Notes under the pieces: model-generated | What the model was told of the DNA's origin: nothing | The model's database searches: none | The model's input: only the letters and a program-made list of their open reading frames with translations | Part shown: positions 28,326 to 36,625 of the stretch, piece by piece | How positions within the stretch are numbered: the stretch's first letter is position 1 | Layout of the letters: each line of letters opens with the position of its first letter | Translations under genes and position numbers: made by a program | Assembly (NCBI RefSeq): GCF_036346295.1 | Contig: NZ_CP107819.1 | Location: 4,216,001 to 4,280,000, forward strand | Length of the DNA stretch: 64,000 bases | Source of the DNA: Streptomyces sp. NBC_00536 | Lineage (GTDB): Bacteria; Actinomycetota; Actinomycetes; Streptomycetales; Streptomycetaceae | Direction of reading: 5' to 3'

Positions 28326-28420
28326 GCCAGCCGTCCGTCCGTGTAGCCGTACGCGTCCGTAACTTGACACTGATGAATGTGACAATGCTTGGAGATCACG
28401 TCAAGGGCCGTGCACGGACC

Positions 28421-28447
28421 TGTGGAAAAGTTCTGCGATGTGGACAG
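28421..28447 (-). promoter_or_regulatory. Pair of near-consensus DnaA boxes
   Basis: TGTGGAAAA (28421-28429) and TGTGGACAG (28439-28447) are, on the minus strand, TTTTCCACA and CTGTCCACA, each one mismatch from a DnaA box. They lie 18 bp apart in the divergent gap between the M24 gene and the ABC operon, so they could also affect those promoters. Confidence 0.5.
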
Positions 28448-28548
28448 CCGCATCAGTCTTCCGGCATGCCGCGTACTCCTGAAGGCGGAGACGGGGTCCC
28501 GCTCCAAGGCTGACGTTCCGCGGGGACACGCGCACTAACGTCGGTTCT

Positions 28549-29520
28549 GTGACTGTCATCGCGACCGAAAGCCTGAGCAAGCGGTACCCCCGAGTGACCG
28601 CCCTCGACCGGCTCTCCCTGGACATCGGGCCCGGCGTAACCGGCCTCGTGGGTGCCAACGGAGCCGGCAAGTCCACGCTGATCAAGATTCTGCTGGGACT
28701 GTCCCCCGCCACCGAGGGCCGTGCCGCCGTGCTCGGGCTCGATGTCGCCACGCACGGCAACGCCATCCGTGAACGCGTCGGCTACATGCCCGAACACGAC
28801 TGCCTGCCACCCGACGTCTCGGCCACCGAGTTCGTCGTGCACATGGCCCGCATGTCCGGGCTGCCGCCGACCGCGGCCCGCGAGCGGACCGCTGACACGC
28901 TGCGCCACGTCGGGCTCTACGAGGAGCGCTACCGCCCCATCGGCGGGTACTCCACCGGCATGAAGCAGCGCGTCAAGCTGGCCCAGGCGCTGGTCCACGA
29001 CCCGCAGCTGGTCCTCCTCGACGAGCCCACCAACGGCCTCGACCCGGTCGGCCGCGACGAGATGCTCGACCTGATTCGCCGCGTCCACACCGACTTCGGG
29101 ATCTCGGTCCTGGTCACCTCCCACCTCCTCGGAGAGCTGGAGCGGACCTGCGACCACGTGGTGGTCGTCGACGGCGGGAAGCTGCTGCGCTCCAGTTCCA
29201 CCAGCGACTTCACCCAGACCACGGCGACCCTCGCGGTCGAGGTCACCGACACCGACGCCCACCCCGACGGGACCGCCGCGCTGCGCAAGGCGCTCACCGA
29301 GGCGGGCCTCGCCCTCCACGCGGCCGAGGAGCAGGGCCTGCCCGGCGCGGGTCACATCCTGCTCGTCGAGGCCGTCGGCGAGGAGACCAACGACAGGATC
29401 CGCGACATCGTGGCGGACCTCGGCCTCGGTCTGGTCCGCATGGAACAGCGCCGCCACCACATCGCGGAGGTCTTCCGCGACCACGACCAGCAGAAGGGAG
29501 CCGGTTCCGATGGCGCCTGA
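28549..29520 (+). CDS. ABC transporter ATP-binding protein (first pair)
   Basis: A 323-residue ATPase: Walker A GANGAGKST near residue 35, Q-loop region ending CLPPDVSATE, signature YSTGMKQRVKLA, Walker B LVLLDEPTNGLDP and the switch His in VTSHLL. A C-terminal extension of about 100 residues follows, typical of ATPases paired with ABC-2 type exporters. GTG start 28549. It overlaps the following permease gene by 11 bp. Substrate unknown. Confidence 0.93.
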   Translation: MTVIATESLSKRYPRVTALDRLSLDIGPGVTGLVGANGAGKSTLIKILLGLSPATEGRAAVLGLDVATHGNAIRERVGYMPEHDCLPPDVSATEFVVHMARMSGLPPTAARERTADTLRHVGLYEERYRPIGGYSTGMKQRVKLAQALVHDPQLVLLDEPTNGLDPVGRDEMLDLIRRVHTDFGISVLVTSHLLGELERTCDHVVVVDGGKLLRSSSTSDFTQTTATLAVEVTDTDAHPDGTAALRKALTEAGLALHAAEEQGLPGAGHILLVEAVGEETNDRIRDIVADLGLGLVRMEQRRHHIAEVFRDHDQQKGAGSDGA

Positions 29521-30397
29521 CACCTCGACCCAGATCCACAACATCGGCTACCGGTCCTACGAGGGCTCGCGGCTCGGCCGCGCCTACGCGCGCACCTCGC
29601 TGTACTCGATGTCGCTGCGCGGTTCCTACGGGCTCGGCCGCTCCGCCAAGTCCAAGGTCCTCCCGATGATCCTCTTCGGGGTGATGTGCATCCCGGCGCT
29701 GATCATGGTCGCGGTCGCGATCGCGGTGCCGGGCAACACCGACCTGCCGATCAAGTACACGACGTACGCCATCACCACCCAGGTGATCATCGGGCTGTAC
29801 CTCGCCTCCCAGGCCCCGCAGTCGGTCTCCCGGGACCTGCGCTTCAAGACGGTCCCGCTGTACTTCTCGCGGCCCATCGAGCGCGTCGACTACGTCCTCG
29901 CCAAGTACGCGGCGATGGCCTCGGCCCTCTTCATCCTCACCGCCATCCCGCTGCTGATCATGTTCATCGGCGCGCTGCTGGCCAAGTTCGACTTCGCCCA
30001 CCAGGCGAAGGGATTCGGGCAGGGACTCGTGGGCGTACTGCTGCTTTCGCTGCTCTTCTCCGGCCTCGGACTGGTCGCGGCGGCGCTCACCCCGCGCCGC
30101 GGCTTCGGTGTCGCCGCGGTCATCGGACTGCTGATCATCCCCTACGGCGCCGTCACCACCGTGCAGGCCGTCGCCTACAACACCGGGTCCGCCGACGCCG
30201 TCCAGTGGATGGGCCTGTTCTCCCCGGTCACCCTGATCGACGGGATCCAGACCGCCTTCCTCGGCGGCGCCTCCGCCTTCCCCGGCGGCGAAGGACCCAC
30301 GGCCGGTATCGGCTTCGTCTATCTGCTGGTCGTACTCGGCCTCATCGTCGGCTCCTACGCCGCGCTGATGGCCCGCTACCGGAAGGCCGGGCTGTGA
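29510..30397 (+). CDS. ABC-2 type transporter permease (first pair)
   Basis: A 295-residue membrane protein with six predicted helices, starting MAPDTSTQIHNIGYRSYEG. It partners with the ATPase encoded just upstream. The ATG lies inside the end of the ATPase gene, and its stop overlaps the GTG of the next ATPase (GTGA), so all are translationally coupled. Such two-protein systems often export lipids, peptides or toxic compounds; nothing in the sequence fixes the substrate. Confidence 0.9.
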   Translation: MAPDTSTQIHNIGYRSYEGSRLGRAYARTSLYSMSLRGSYGLGRSAKSKVLPMILFGVMCIPALIMVAVAIAVPGNTDLPIKYTTYAITTQVIIGLYLASQAPQSVSRDLRFKTVPLYFSRPIERVDYVLAKYAAMASALFILTAIPLLIMFIGALLAKFDFAHQAKGFGQGLVGVLLLSLLFSGLGLVAAALTPRRGFGVAAVIGLLIIPYGAVTTVQAVAYNTGSADAVQWMGLFSPVTLIDGIQTAFLGGASAFPGGEGPTAGIGFVYLLVVLGLIVGSYAALMARYRKAGL

Positions 30398-31305
30398 GCA
30401 TCATCGACATCGACCACGCTTCCCGTTGGTTCGGGAACGTCGTCGCCGTGAACGACGTGACCATGCGCATCGCCCCCGGTGTGACCGGTCTGCTGGGCCC
30501 CAACGGCGCCGGGAAGTCCACCCTCATCAACATGATGGGCGGCTTCCTCGCCCCCTCGACCGGCACCGTCACCCTCGACGGGGCGCCGATCTGGCGCAAC
30601 GAGCAGGTCTACAAGAACGTGGGCGTCGTGCCCGAGCGCGAGGCCATGTACGACTTCCTCACCGGCCGGGAGTTCGTCGTCGCCAACGCCGAACTGCACG
30701 GCCTCGACGACGCGGCCGCCCAGCGGGCACTCGCCACCGTCGAGATGGAGTCCGCCCAGGACCGCAAGATCTCGACCTACTCCAAGGGCATGCGCCAGCG
30801 CGTGAAGATGGCCTCGGCCCTCGTCCACGATCCGTCCGTGCTGCTGCTCGACGAGCCCTTCAACGGGATGGACCCGCGCCAGCGCATGCAGCTCATGGAG
30901 CTGCTGCGGCGCATGGGCGACGAAGGCCGCACCGTCCTCTTCTCCTCCCACATCCTGGAGGAGGTCGAGCAACTGGCCTCGCACATCGAGGTGGTCGTTG
31001 CCGGACGGCACGCGGCTTCCGGCGACTTCCGCAAGATCCGCCGCCTGATGACGGACCGCCCGCACCGCTACCTGGTCCGTTCCTCCGACGACCGGGCGCT
31101 CGCCGCGGCCCTGATCGCCGACCCGTCGACCGCCGGGATCGAGGTCGACCTCAAGGAGGGCGCACTGCGGATCCAGGCCGTCGACTTCGGACGCTTCACC
31201 GAGCTGCTTCCGCGGATCGCCCGTGCACACGGCATCCGGCTGACGACGGTCTCGCCCTCGGACGAGTCCCTCGAATCGGTCTTCTCCTACCTCGTCGCGG
31301 CCTGA
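30394..31305 (+). CDS. ABC transporter ATP-binding protein (second pair)
   Basis: A 303-residue ATPase: Walker A GPNGAGKST, signature YSKGMRQRVKMA, Walker B VLLLDEPFNGMDP, switch His in FSSHIL, and a C-terminal extension of about 90 residues. It is clearly related to the first ATPase of the operon (same architecture, similar signature) and probably arose by duplication of the pair. GTG start 30394 overlaps the upstream stop by 4 bp. Confidence 0.93.
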   Translation: MSIIDIDHASRWFGNVVAVNDVTMRIAPGVTGLLGPNGAGKSTLINMMGGFLAPSTGTVTLDGAPIWRNEQVYKNVGVVPEREAMYDFLTGREFVVANAELHGLDDAAAQRALATVEMESAQDRKISTYSKGMRQRVKMASALVHDPSVLLLDEPFNGMDPRQRMQLMELLRRMGDEGRTVLFSSHILEEVEQLASHIEVVVAGRHAASGDFRKIRRLMTDRPHRYLVRSSDDRALAAALIADPSTAGIEVDLKEGALRIQAVDFGRFTELLPRIARAHGIRLTTVSPSDESLESVFSYLVAA

Positions 31306-31321
31306 AAGGAGCTGGCACCCG

Positions 31322-32041
31322 ATGTACAACCCCACCGTTGCCCGGCTCACCTACCGAGCCCTGCTCGGCCGCCGCCGCGCGCTGATCCTCTTCGCGCTGC
31401 CCGCGCTGCTGATCGTCATCTCCATCGCCGTCCGGGGCTTCACCGGAGTGGACGACAAGGCCGCCGCCGATCTGCTCGGCGGCTTCGCCCTCGCCACCAT
31501 GGTCCCGCTGATCGGTGTCATCGCCGGTACGGGCGCCATCGGCCCGGAGATCGACGACGGCTCGATCGTCTACCTGCTCGCCAAGCCGGTGAAGCGGCCC
31601 ACGATCATCATGACCAAGCTGATCGTCGCGATCGCGGTCACCATGGCCTTCTCCGCCATCCCCACCCTGATCGCCGGGTTCATCCTCAACGGCAACGGCC
31701 AGCAGATCGCCGTCGCCTACACCGTCGCCGCACTCGTGGCCTCGATCGCCTACAGCGCGCTCTTCCTGCTGCTGGGCACCGTCAGCCGGCACGCGGTCGT
31801 CTTCGGTCTGGTCTACGCCCTGATCTGGGAGTCGCTCTTCGGCAGCCTGGTCGCCGGAGCCAAGACCCTGAGCGTCCAGCAGTGGGCGCTCGCGCTGGCC
31901 GAGCGGGTGGCCGGTCCCGGGTACGTCGACTCCTCCGTCGGCATCGGCACAGCCGTGATCCTGCTCGTCGCCGTCACCGTGGGGGCCACCGTCTACGCCG
32001 GCCAGAAGCTGCGCCGTCTGACCCTGGCGGGCGAGGAGTAG
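31322..32041 (+). CDS. ABC-2 type transporter permease (second pair)
   Basis: A 239-residue permease beginning MYNPTVARLTYRALLGRRRA with about six hydrophobic helices. It lies 16 bp behind the second ATPase, with GAAAGGAGCTGGCACCC as ribosome binding site. Last gene of the four-gene operon and followed by a strong hairpin terminator. It is shorter than the first permease, and the two probably form separate or hetero-oligomeric exporters. Confidence 0.9.
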   Translation: MYNPTVARLTYRALLGRRRALILFALPALLIVISIAVRGFTGVDDKAAADLLGGFALATMVPLIGVIAGTGAIGPEIDDGSIVYLLAKPVKRPTIIMTKLIVAIAVTMAFSAIPTLIAGFILNGNGQQIAVAYTVAALVASIAYSALFLLLGTVSRHAVVFGLVYALIWESLFGSLVAGAKTLSVQQWALALAERVAGPGYVDSSVGIGTAVILLVAVTVGATVYAGQKLRRLTLAGEE

Positions 32042-32065
32042 GGCCCGCAGCTCCCCCTCGCGTGA

Positions 32066-32105
32066 CCTGTGCCCCGCCCGGCCCACATGCCGGGCGGGGC
32101 ACAGG
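32066..32105 (+). terminator. Strong hairpin terminator after the ABC operon
   Basis: A 17-bp perfect stem (32066-32082 with 32089-32105; core GCCCCGCCCGGC) around the loop CCACAT, followed by TTT. Confidence 0.92.
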
Positions 32106-32126
32106 TTTGCGCGTCATGATCGGGGC

Positions 32127-32798
32127 ATGCTGCCGCACACCGAGCCCGAGCCCTCCAGGCCCGTGTGGTCCTGGATCCGGGCCTCGCCCGGTACGCACGT
32201 CTGGCTGCTGATCATCGCCATCACCAGCATCGTGGTGGCCGTCGTCCCGGAAGAGGTCGACCACTTCCTGTTCCACCGCAACAGCAGCAACATCCACCAG
32301 CTCGTCAAGCACCCGTTCCAGGCACTCATCGGCAGCGCGTTCTGGATCGAGAACCCGGCCTCCCTGGCGCTCTACGCCGTGCTCTTCGAGGTGTTCCACG
32401 CCTCGGTGGAACGCTGGCTCGGCACCCTGCGCTGGCTGCTGATCGTCGCCAGTGCCCATGTCGTCGCCACGCTGATCAGCCAGAAGATCGTCCTCACGGC
32501 GATCCAGGACCACCGCGCCCCGCGCAGCATGGCCCACGTCGTCGACATCGGAGTCAGCTACGGTCTCGCCGCGGCCGTCGGGGTCCTCACCTACCGGTTG
32601 CCGAACCCCTGGCGGTGGCTCTACCTCGCCGGAGCCGTGTCCTTCTTCGGGATCCCCCTGGCCACCGGCGGAACCTTCACCGACGCGGGGCACGCCATCG
32701 CCCTCTCCATCGGCCTGATCGCCTGGCCGCTGACCCGCCACCCGCACCCGCACGTGGAAGCCGACGCACACCACCATCGTGTTTCACGTGAAACATGA
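32127..32798 (+). CDS. Rhomboid-like membrane protein ending in a parS site
   Basis: A 223-residue membrane protein with about five or six hydrophobic helices, of the kind annotated in Streptomyces as rhomboid-like. No clear GxSG catalytic motif is visible, so protease activity is doubtful; the AHVVDIG and HAIALSIG segments are the conserved-looking intramembrane ones. The last codons read VSRET-stop and are supplied by a parS site. ATG start 32127 lies 22 bp after the ABC terminator. Function unknown. Confidence 0.75.
   Translation: MLPHTEPEPSRPVWSWIRASPGTHVWLLIIAITSIVVAVVPEEVDHFLFHRNSSNIHQLVKHPFQALIGSAFWIENPASLALYAVLFEVFHASVERWLGTLRWLLIVASAHVVATLISQKIVLTAIQDHRAPRSMAHVVDIGVSYGLAAAVGVLTYRLPNPWRWLYLAGAVSFFGIPLATGGTFTDAGHAIALSIGLIAWPLTRHPHPHVEADAHHHRVSRET
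32781..32794. promoter_or_regulatory. parS site 3, at the 3' end of the rhomboid-like gene
   Basis: Perfect GTTTCACGTGAAAC, read in frame as VSRE(T), forming the C-terminus of the rhomboid-like protein. Confidence 0.95.
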
Positions 32799-32828
32799 AG
32801 AGGTCCGGCAAACATGAAGAGGTCCGGC
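32791..32828. repeat. 19-bp tandem duplication abutting parS
   Basis: AAACATGAAGAGGTCCGGC occurs twice without a gap (32791-32809, 32810-32828). The first copy starts with the last four bases of parS and includes the stop codon of the rhomboid-like gene. The second runs into a 20-bp palindrome built on GGTCCGGCCG (32821-32840) that may act as a terminator. Confidence 0.9.
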
Positions 32829-32916
32829 CGCGGCCGGACCGTGGCCGAACGGCCTGGCGGTAATTCGCTGGTACGGGGCCCTCCCCGGGGGCAGAGTGAG
32901 CGGTGCGGGGAGCAAC

Positions 32917-32975
32917 AAAAAGGTCCGGGGCAGCCACTTCGAGCGCGCCTCGCGGCGCGGGCAGCCCCGGACCTT
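32917..32975 (-). terminator. Rho-independent terminator of the HAD/serS unit
   Basis: AAGGTCCGGGGC (32920-32931) pairs with GCCCCGGACCTT (32964-32975). On the minus strand the 3' arm is followed by five T residues (A run 32917-32921), so it fits termination of the minus-strand HAD gene just upstream. An inner hairpin around GCGCGCCTCGCGGCGCG fills the loop. Confidence 0.85.
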
Positions 32976-32992
32976 CCCTGCGGTCGTCGCGC

Positions 32993-33805
32993 TCAGGCGG
33001 CGCCGAGCAGACGTTCCAGTACCACCGCGATGCCGTCGGCCTGGTTCGAGGTGGTCACCTCGTCCGCCACCGCCTTCAGCTCCGCGTGCGCGTTGGCCAT
33101 CGCCACGCCGTGCGCCGACCATCCGAACATCGGGATGTCGTTGGGCATGTCACCGAAGGCGATCGTCTCCGCCGCCTTCACCCCCAGCCGGCGCGCGGCC
33201 AGCGACAGGCCGGTGGCCTTGCTCAGGCCGAGCGGCAGGATCTCCACGACGCCCGGTCCGGCCATCACCACGTCCACGAGGCTGCCCACGGTGGCGCGCG
33301 CCACCCGGACCAGCTCGTCGTCGTCGAGTCCCGGGTGCTGGATGTACAGCTTGTTCAGCGGAGCCGTCCAGACCTCCGCGGTGTCCCGCAGGTACACCGC
33401 CGGAAGACCTTCCTGCACCTGGTAACCGGGGCCGAACAGCACTTCGCCGTCCACTCCGTCGCGGCTCGCCGCGAGGGCCAGCGGCCCGACCTCGGCCTCG
33501 ATCTTGGAGAGCGCCAGACCGGCCAGCTGCCGGTCCAGCGTCACCGAGGTGAGGAGCCTGCGCGCACCGGCGTCGTACACCTGGGCACCCTGCCCGCACA
33601 CCGCGATCCCCTTGTAGCCGAGATCGTCCAGCACGTGCCGGGTCCAGGGCACGGCCCGTCCGGTGACGATGATGTGCACCGCACCCGCCGCGGTGGCCGC
33701 GACCAGCGCCTCGCGGGTGCGTTCCGAAACCGTGTCGTCGTCACGCAGCAGCGTGCCGTCGAGGTCGGTCGCGACGAGCTTGTACGGGAACGGTGCCGAA
33801 CTCAC
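32993..33805 (-). CDS. Cof-type HAD-family phosphatase (paralogue)
   Basis: A 270-residue HAD phosphatase: [18 protein letters not shown] (motif I), IIVTGRA (motif II), Lys in LSKATGL (motif III), [14 protein letters not shown] (motif IV). It shares layout and wording with the HAD protein at 19506-20420, so the two are paralogues. The GTG start (33805) overlaps the serS stop by 4 bp, giving a coupled serS-HAD unit. Substrate unknown; a housekeeping phosphatase role is plausible from its pairing with serS. Confidence 0.9.
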   Translation of the reverse strand: MSSAPFPYKLVATDLDGTLLRDDDTVSERTREALVAATAAGAVHIIVTGRAVPWTRHVLDDLGYKGIAVCGQGAQVYDAGARRLLTSVTLDRQLAGLALSKIEAEVGPLALAASRDGVDGEVLFGPGYQVQEGLPAVYLRDTAEVWTAPLNKLYIQHPGLDDDELVRVARATVGSLVDVVMAGPGVVEILPLGLSKATGLSLAARRLGVKAAETIAFGDMPNDIPMFGWSAHGVAMANAHAELKAVADEVTTSNQADGIAVVLERLLGAA

Positions 33806-35091
33806 TTGGCGATCGGCTCCAGCACTTCGCGGCCGCCCAGGTAGGGACGGAGGATCGGGGGCACGCGGACCGAACCGTCGGCCTGCTGGTGGTTCTCCAG
33901 GATGGCCACGATGGTGCGCGGCACGGCGCACAGGGTGCCGTTCAGCGTGGACAGCGGCCGCATGACCTTCTTGCCGTCCTTCGTCTCCCGCATGCGCACG
34001 GACAGGCGGCGGGCCTGGAAGCTGTTGCAGTTCGAGGCGGAGGTCAGCTCGCGGTACTTGCCCTGCGTCGGGATCCACGCCTCGCAGTCGAACTTGCGGG
34101 AGGCCGAGGAACCCAGGTCGCCGGTGGCGACGTCGATCACCTGGAACGGCAGTTCCAGGGCGGTGAGCCACTGCTTCTCCCACTCCAGGAGACGCTGGTG
34201 CTCGGCCTCGGCGTCCTCCGGCGCGACGTACGAGAACATCTCGACCTTGTCGAACTGGTGGACGCGGAAGATGCCCCGGGTGTCCTTGCCGTAGGTACCG
34301 GCCTCACGGCGGAAGCACGGCGAGAACCCGGCGTAGCGCAGCGGCAGCTGGTCCGCCTCCAGGATCTCGTCCATGTGGTAGGCCGCGAGCGGTACCTCGG
34401 AGGTGCCGACGAGGTAGTAGTCGTCCTTCTCCAGGTGGTACACGTTCTCCGCGGCCTGGCCGAGGAAGCCGGTGCCCTCCATGGCGCGCGGGCGGACCAG
34501 CGCGGGGGTGAGCATCGGGATGAAGCCGGCCTCGCCCGCCTGCGCGATCGCCGCGTTCACCAGGGCGAGTTCCAGCAGGGCGCCGACACCGGTGAGGTAG
34601 TAGAAGCGCGAACCGGAGACCTTCGCGCCGCGCTCGACGTCGATGGCACCGAGGGACTCGCCGAGTTCCAGGTGGTCCTTGGGCTCGAAGCCCTCGGCGC
34701 CGAAGTCGCGGATCGTGCCGTGGGTCTCCAGGACGGTGAAGTCCTCTTCGCCGCCGACGGGAACGTCCGGGTGCACGATGTTGCCGAGCTGGAGCAGCAG
34801 CCGCTTGGCGGTCTCGTCCGCCTCGTTCTGCTCGGCCTCGGCGGCCTTGACGTCGGTCTTGAGCTGTTCGGCCTTCTTCAGCAGCTCGGCGCGCTCGTCG
34901 GGCGAGGCCTTGGGGATGAGCTTGCCCAGGGACTTCTGCTCATTGCGCAGCTCGTCGAAGCGGGAGCCGGAGGACCTGCGGCGCTCGTCGGCGGAGAGCA
35001 GTGCGTCGACGAGGTCGACGTCCTCTCCACGGGCGCGCTGCGAGGCGCGGACACGGTCAGGGTCTTCACGGAGCAGCCGGAGGTCAATCAC
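33802..35091 (-). CDS. serS: Seryl-tRNA synthetase
   Basis: A 429-residue class II synthetase charging tRNA-Ser. The N-terminal coiled-coil tRNA-binding arm spans about residues 30-100. The catalytic core follows: motif 2 with [18 protein letters not shown], then FDKVEMF, and motif 3 region [16 protein letters not shown]. Full length, start [17 protein letters not shown] at 35091. Downstream it overlaps the HAD gene. No T-box leader is seen upstream; instead the upstream 556-bp gap contains the DnaA-box cluster. Confidence 0.98.
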   Translation of the reverse strand: MIDLRLLREDPDRVRASQRARGEDVDLVDALLSADERRRSSGSRFDELRNEQKSLGKLIPKASPDERAELLKKAEQLKTDVKAAEAEQNEADETAKRLLLQLGNIVHPDVPVGGEEDFTVLETHGTIRDFGAEGFEPKDHLELGESLGAIDVERGAKVSGSRFYYLTGVGALLELALVNAAIAQAGEAGFIPMLTPALVRPRAMEGTGFLGQAAENVYHLEKDDYYLVGTSEVPLAAYHMDEILEADQLPLRYAGFSPCFRREAGTYGKDTRGIFRVHQFDKVEMFSYVAPEDAEAEHQRLLEWEKQWLTALELPFQVIDVATGDLGSSASRKFDCEAWIPTQGKYRELTSASNCNSFQARRLSVRMRETKDGKKVMRPLSTLNGTLCAVPRTIVAILENHQQADGSVRVPPILRPYLGGREVLEPIAK

Positions 35092-35316
35092 CCCACCAGG
35101 CTACCGGGCTGGGTTCGAGGCCTCGCACCGATATAACGCTGCGTGTCGCTATGTCCTAATTGCCGCGAATGTAAAACTCCTGCCGTGTGGCCGGAAGCGG
35201 ACCTTCCCGCCGGGCCGATCCGCCCCAATCCGCAGTCGATATACCGGCCCGAATCCCTGAAAAGGGGCACAACGTGTGGTCTCGGACGTGCGGCTGAGCA
35301 GGGCCGAAGCGACCTC

Positions 35317-35625
35317 TTGTCCACAGGAATTGCGATCCCGGCGGGCTTATCCACAGGCTGTGCGCCGTATCTGTGGACACGAAAAGAGATCATTCCCGAT
35401 CGGTGTGGAGGCGGGGCGAATCAGGGTTCAAACCCCCCTCACACACTCATTCGGGTGGGAATGGCTCGCCCCAAAGAGTTGATCGGTGATACGCAGGTGA
35501 CGCCGTTCACCCCCCGCTCCCCAGCGCGAAACCTGGGCCGCCGACCGATTTGTCGACCTTGTCGTGCCGCACTGTCGACTTGTCCCCAGGTCTCCACCGG
35601 CTCCTGTGGATAAGTCTGTGGATAA
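35317..35625. promoter_or_regulatory. Cluster of DnaA boxes between serS and pheA
   Basis: The 556-bp gap 35092-35647 has no gene but six DnaA-box sequences. They are TTGTCCACA (35317, perfect), TTATCCACA (35347, perfect), TGTGGACAC (35372, reverse, one mismatch), TTGTCCCCA (35580, one mismatch), and TGTGGATAA at 35605 and 35617 (reverse, both perfect, 12 bp apart). They form two groups about 200 bp apart. Flanking genes show it is not oriC. It resembles the high-affinity DnaA-titrating cluster described near oriC in S. coelicolor. Confidence 0.85.
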
Positions 35626-35647
35626 GTCACGCCGCCCTGTGAGCGAG

Positions 35648-36583
35648 CTACGCCCGGCCGTCCAGGCAGCGGGTCAGCCAGTCGGAGGCGGCCGTGAAAT
35701 CGCCATCCGAGGTTCCGGGCCGCGCCGCGCGCACCTCACTCAGAGCGACGCCCGCGCGGGGGTAGGAGCCGAGGAAACGGACCTGGGGGCAGGTCCGCTT
35801 GAGTCCCATGAGGGCCTCGCTGACCCGGCGGTCGGAAATGTGGCCTTCGGCGTCCACGGCGAAGCAGTAGTTGCCGATGCCCTCGCCGGTGGGCCGGGAC
35901 TGGATCAGCATCAGGTTGACCCCGCGGACGGCGAACTCCTGGAGGAGTTCGAGGAGCGCGCCCGGGTGGTCCTCGCCGAGCCAGAGCACGACGGAGGTCT
36001 TGTCGGCCCCGGTCGGCGCCGCGGGCCGGGCCGGCCGGCCGACCAGCACGAAGCGGGTCTCGGCGTTCTCCGCGTCGTGGATCTCGGTGACGAGGGGTTC
36101 CAGCCCGTAGGTGGCGGCGGCGAACTCCCCGGCGAAGGCGGCGTCGAAGCGGCCTTCCTGGACGAGCCGGGCGCCGTCCGCGTTGGAGGCGGCGGATTCC
36201 CACAGGGCGTCGGGCAGGTTCGCGCGCAGCCAGTTGCGGACCTGGGGCTGGGCGACCGGATGCCCGGTGACGGTCTTGACGTCCGACAGCTTGGTCCCGG
36301 GGCGCACCAGCAGGGCGAAGGCGATGGGCAGCAGCACCTCGCGGTAGATCATCAGCGGTTCGCCGGAGGACAGCTCGTCGAGGGTGGCGGTGACTCCGCC
36401 CTCGACCGAGTTCTCGATCGGGACCAGGGCCGCCGCCGCCTCCCCGTTCCGTACGGCGTCGAGCGCCGCCGGGACCGACACCATGGGAACGAGTTCCCGG
36501 GTCGCGGCTTCCGGCAGTGTGCGCAGGGCGGCTTCGGTGAAGGTGCCCTCGGGACCGAGATACGTGAAGCGGGTGGCCGACAT
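35648..36583 (-). CDS. pheA: Prephenate dehydratase
   Basis: A 311-residue enzyme of phenylalanine synthesis turning prephenate into phenylpyruvate. Catalytic domain: YLGPEGTFTEAAL at the N-terminus, VPIENSVEGGV near residue 54, and the TRF motif in AETRFVLVG near 174. A C-terminal ACT domain (VVLWLGEDHPGALLELLQEF, then IQSRPTGEGIGNYCFAVD) carries the site for feedback inhibition by phenylalanine. Monofunctional, without chorismate mutase. Full length; ATG 36583. Confidence 0.97.
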   Translation of the reverse strand: MSATRFTYLGPEGTFTEAALRTLPEAATRELVPMVSVPAALDAVRNGEAAAALVPIENSVEGGVTATLDELSSGEPLMIYREVLLPIAFALLVRPGTKLSDVKTVTGHPVAQPQVRNWLRANLPDALWESAASNADGARLVQEGRFDAAFAGEFAAATYGLEPLVTEIHDAENAETRFVLVGRPARPAAPTGADKTSVVLWLGEDHPGALLELLQEFAVRGVNLMLIQSRPTGEGIGNYCFAVDAEGHISDRRVSEALMGLKRTCPQVRFLGSYPRAGVALSEVRAARPGTSDGDFTAASDWLTRCLDGRA

Positions 36584-36625
36584 GTGATCAGCCTAATGCC
36601 GGTGCCCCGTGCCCCGAGGCGCTGT

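Noticed and set aside
28549..32041. Antibiotic resistance cassette
   Set aside because: The ABC pairs have no substrate-specific features and no antibiotic biosynthesis genes lie nearby.
35420..35440. tRNA gene suggested by GGGTTCAAACCCCC
   Set aside because: Only a T-arm-like sequence is present; no acceptor, D or anticodon stem can be folded around it.
35092..35647. Chromosomal replication origin (oriC)
   Set aside because: There are DnaA boxes, but far fewer than in a Streptomyces oriC, and the flanking genes are serS and pheA, not dnaA and dnaN.
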